This document shows, piece by piece, positions 60,437-64,000 of a DNA stretch of 64,000 nt (position 1 is the first letter of the stretch; every line of letters starts with the position of its first letter). Source of the stretch: Physcomitrium patens (lineage: Eukaryota > Streptophyta > Bryopsida > Funariales > Funariaceae); contig NC_037274.1 of assembly GCF_000002425.4 (NCBI RefSeq), forward strand, positions 14,175,517 through 14,239,516, written 5' to 3'. The notes under the pieces were generated by a model. The model searched no databases and was not told the origin of the DNA. It saw only the letters and a program-made list of their open reading frames with translations. A program made the translations under genes and the position numbers.

Positions 60437-60691
60437 TGTTGGCGAAATAAGCGCCTAGGGTTTCCCCCATACTAGGGCTGATACTTGGCGGATACCTAGC
60501 TGATACAAGGATGAACTTAATACCTACAGTGATCAACACAGTAAGTGAGATATGTTCGAGGATGGACTCAGCATATTTACAAGAATAGAATGCATGTGAA
60601 CTTTCTCAAACGTATTGTGTTCAGAATGTATAAATGTTTTCTCAACTTGGATAAAAACAACTCTCTCTTATTACGCAAGTGAATTTCTACA
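60437..60691 (+). repeat. Ty1/copia LTR (255 bp) with abutting primer-binding site
   Basis: The LTR begins TGTTGGCGAAAT, ends TTTCTACA, and is followed at once by TGGTATCAAAGC, a near-perfect initiator-Met tRNA primer site. It starts only about 210 bp after the stop codon of the GALS-like gene, so it probably lies in or near its 3' untranslated region. The element's internal part decays into unrecognisable sequence by about 60900. Confidence 0.8.
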
Positions 60692-61850
60692 TGGTATCAA
60701 AGCAAGGCTTAGAGAGTTCATGAGCAACACACCTTTTCTTTGCAAATATAAGTGAGCAAAACTTATCCACAACTCATTTGTTGAAGAGACATTTAAAGAG
60801 TTCCACTAATATATCAAATTCTAGTGATCCCTTGCAAGTTGGCAAGGCCAAGAAGTTGGTTGGCCTTGCCTACAAGGATGTTTTGTATTTTAGTATAATC
60901 AAGGGTTTTGTTGCAAGCATGTAAAGTTGAGAGTTCTTATTTAATTTTGAGAGGTAAAAAAGAATCTAATATTTCATTTCATCTACAAAGTAATAAATAG
61001 ATAGTTGAGGCAATGCCAAAGATTCAGGAAGGGATCAACTTTCTTGCCTTGGCTTGTTTAAATTGCAAAAGATTTTGACTCCATATAATATCCGATACAA
61101 GATCTTACTTTATTCATACTACAACATTAAAAGACAAAGTTGGATTTATGTATCACTACCTCTATAAGATTTTATACCTTTATATCATCTAATTCAACTT
61201 GATTATAGTTGTTGTAATAGACAGGATAACTTTTTAATACACTATCATCAAATAGATTTGAAAATTTGACAAAATAATGATATGGAAGAATTAGTGCTAG
61301 TGGACTAATTTGAATAGCAATCAACAAAGTTTCATCTACTTGAGCTTGCTATACTATAGACTCCAACTTCCATGTTTATTAAAAAGATGCACCAAAATTC
61401 TTAATCTTATAGATCAAAACTTTATAGAATTGAATTAATTGGATTTATATATCTATGTTGTAAGAATAATTATTTAAATCAAAAATAATTATAATCTTCA
61501 TCATATTATCATGTTTTCCTTCTAGTTGAAACATACAAGTGTGATATTTTTCTAATAATGATTTCTTTTGATTGTCTTGTAATATTTTATGATATAGAGG
61601 CTTGATAATGTTAAGCAAGGAAGTTAGTTTATAATTTAGTGGATCTAAAATCTTTATTTGTATAATTATTGATAAATATAGAATAATATTGTGATCTATT
61701 ATGTTTTGCCAATATTATTCAAGTATAAATTTAAACAATCATCTTTGGATATATTGTTGTGATCAAAGATATTTATTATAAAAAAAAAAAGATATTGAGT
61801 AGGAAAAAGAAGGAAGATTAGAATTTTTTAACTATTTTTTTAATATCCAT
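60692..61850. mobile_element. Decayed LTR-element debris
   Basis: The left part continues the copia element of the LTR at 60437. Further right the minus strand has a coding-like stretch at about 61150-61260 (VLKSYPVYYNNYNQVELDD), probably from a retroelement polyprotein. Boundaries and families cannot be fixed. Many breaks. Confidence 0.4.
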
Positions 61851-61854
61851 TAGT

Positions 61855-62035
61855 TTAAGTTTATTCTTGAACTTTTTTTCTTATAGGTTTTGCAAAGATA
61901 TCTACCAATTGTACAAGAAAAGGAATATATTCAAGTTCAATGTTGCCACTTCCTATTTTTTTACAAGTAAAATGGTAATAGATGGCTATATGGCGATTGC
62001 GAGGATTTACTCTTAGATTAATTGCCATAGGAATT
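61855..62035 (-). mobile_element. Ty1/copia RNase H fragment
   Basis: On the minus strand it reads AINLRVNPRNRHIAIYYHF, then GNIELEYIP, then QLVDIFAKPI. This is the conserved C-terminal end of copia RNase H (NPxxHxRxKHIDIxYHF ... ADIxTKPL). Only this end is recognisable; the element is a broken fossil. Confidence 0.7.
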
Positions 62036-62749
62036 GAAATGAGACTGGATTATTTCTAAGCTCTAAGACCCTTCTAAACTATAGTAATATAAATCTAGCC
62101 ACAACATAGGATAGTATAGACCAAAATAAAACTAAAAAGATAGGACATGAAAGGCAAAATAGAGCAAAAGAGAATAAAACAAAATTAAACAGAAAAGTAC
62201 AAAATCAAACTTTACTAGGAAAAAAGGACCAAAGCCATAGATGATCAGATATCCAAATAGCTATGGCCAATCCTATTTATACTTTGTCCAACCATCCTCG
62301 AACTTTCTAAAATGTTTCTAATGGTGGACCTTATTTAGATAATTACCTTAAGTTCTTTTTAGAATGTTCCATGATAGATCTTATATAAACCACCAACTTA
62401 GTCCTAATTTTAGAAACTTCTAAAAACTTTTAGAATTTTTTTAAACATGGCTCCAACTACCTATCTTTATGTGTTGACAATGTAAATATCTTATCTATAC
62501 TTCATTACAATTAATCTCTGTCTACTAATGCAAAATGTCTTTGTTTTGCTCCCAATGGTATTTCTAAAGTGTTTCTTAACAATAGATGAGGTTTTGTGCA
62601 GGTTCCCACATTGCATCATAGATAGGATAATCTTATTAGAGGACTTTATTCTAAAGTTGAAGATATCCATTGTGATGACAAAAAAAGCAATGGTCCAAAA
62701 TTCTATCTACTTCATAAACTTGTTAGTTATCAATTACAACTAGAGGTAG
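62036..62749. other. AT-rich stretch, no gene assigned
   Basis: No similarity, LTR ends or inverted repeats could be recognised with confidence. The purine-rich part at 62090-62220 and the AT-rich remainder look like further decayed retroelement or LTR sequence. Confidence 0.4.
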
Positions 62750-63869
62750 TAGTAGTGGTTGATATTGATCCAAAAAGTGCCTTGCCTCAATATGAAATTC
62801 TTTGAATTGTAAAACATAAAAGACCAAATGAATTCAAATATATGGTGGAAGTTCAAGGCAATATGCAACATCAAAAATCACTACAAAAATACAAAAAGAT
62901 CCAAGTCACTAAAGTGCCAACTTACGAAATTGGATTGATATAACAAGTAGAAAGTTGGCACTGAAAAGTAACACCCAATAACCATCTTGGAAGATCTTAT
63001 GTTGTCGGTGGTTATCCACATACTACTTCTATCAATTCTATGTAATAAAAAGGCAATGTTGTACCTCCTATAGGGCTATTGTAAGTCATTATATAAATTC
63101 TTCCATTTTTGGATTGTTGGTATCAATGGGAGGATGGAAAGTTGCTAGCATAATAAGATGTTGACGAATATTAAGAAAGAATAGTGAATGAGTGGTATTT
63201 GCTTGAATACTACCATCAAAGTAAGTAAACTCCAAAGGCATCAAATATTTATCTTAGTCATTATGATGAATCGCCATAAATGTCTATAATATATCTTCTA
63301 AGGTATAATTTTCAAGTTCTATTTTTCCAATTATTTGAAGATGGAAGGTTATGGATATAATAAGCTATGGATATGGCAAGCCGTGTGCCCAATAGCTTAA
63401 ACAAAGCTTGCTAAAAATTTCTCATGAAGCATGGATTTTAATCTAAAATGATAACATGATGTAATCTATGGTGACAAAAAATAATATCAAAGAAGATCCT
63501 TGGAAGTATTAAAGCATCAATATTTAAGTGCATTGCAACTAAGTGAAGTTGCTTTAAGAGTTGATCCATAAAGATAGCAACTATTGTATGATTGTGAGGC
63601 ATCTAGGACAAATACATAATCATATCCATAATTACTTGCTTCTAACGTATAAGTGTTGGAATTGGCTACAATAGTCTAGAAGATATTGTATTGTATGCTC
63701 TATTTCATTGGCATGACTCGCAAGAGCTCACAAAAGCTCAAACATCATAATCTAAACTTGTCCAAAATTATATGCTTGAGATCCATTATAGAGTCTTCTC
63801 ACGCCTTAGATGTCCAGATATTAGAATATATATCCTTCTTGAAAAATACATGTCCAAAGTATAGCATTG

Positions 63870-63909
<40 letters not shown>

Positions 63910-64000
63910 TTCTTAAAATAGAGCAAGCCATCACTAAGATAGTAATCTTGATATTGTACATTGTTTACTTTCAACCAATCAATAATCAACTTAAAATAAG
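62750..64000 (-). mobile_element. Ty3 integrase fossil running off the window
   Basis: On the minus strand, integrase blocks are clear: LKQLHLVAMHLNIDA and FFDIIFCHHRLHHVI at about 63480-63600, then DKYLMPLEFTYF, SLFFLNIRQHLIM and LATFHPPIDTNNP at about 63100-63260. This is the catalytic core and following part of a Ty3 integrase of a lineage different from families 1 and 2. Sequence to the left (62750-63080) should hold its C-terminal part but is too decayed to read. A (TA)n run lies at 63870-63906. Many breaks. Confidence 0.7.

Noticed and set aside
1-64000. tRNA, rRNA or CRISPR features
   Set aside because: No cloverleaf-like sequence, rRNA block or regularly spaced repeat-spacer array was recognised; tRNA-like matches are primer-binding sites of LTR elements.

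Overview
The window looks like nuclear DNA of a land plant. Two split plant-type genes with GT-AG introns and CT-rich leaders sit in very AT-rich DNA built almost entirely of nested LTR-retrotransposon fossils. The genes are a PQQL-like M16 zinc-peptidase locus and a GALS-like glycosyltransferase family 92 gene. A non-seed plant such as a moss would fit, but the sequence does not prove it.

Layout. 1-2290: decayed Ty1/copia. 2290-3540: Ty3 pol fragment. 3541-5553: long LTR (family 3) with a scrap of internal DNA. 5554-6173 and 13885-17632: an old Ty3 element on the minus strand, 'L', split by element H. 6174-13884: element H (Ty3 chromovirus, family 2, minus), itself split by a 1.66 kb solo LTR (G, 7593-9255). 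17633-37315: element C (family 1, plus), split by B (19418-31822, family 2, plus), which is split within its own LTR by A (19570-25943, family 1, minus, young). C is also split by solo LTR E (about 32927-34625). 37320-47790: an old copia element J, split by D (38289-44642, family 1, plus, young). A (CCTAG) and D (CATAG) have exact 5-bp target duplications and nearly identical LTRs.

47809-60224 is the gene-bearing part. It holds a perfect 24-bp inverted repeat, a broken PQQL-like gene (48649-53563), a decayed MULE transposase (54430-56050, minus), and an apparently intact two-exon GALS-like gene (58456-60224). A copia LTR lies about 210 bp past its stop. The right end, to 64000, is copia and Ty3 debris on the minus strand.

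The strongest unexpected signals are shared by the Ty3 families. They are: perfect heat-shock-element arrays in the family-2 LTRs; a hairpin just downstream of the LTR TATA box whose pairing persists although its sequence changes; an array of two to four leader hairpins that each present a GGATTACCC-like loop; and an extra small ORF of about 115-140 codons after the chromodomain, conserved between families 1 and 2. All sequence comparisons were made by eye.
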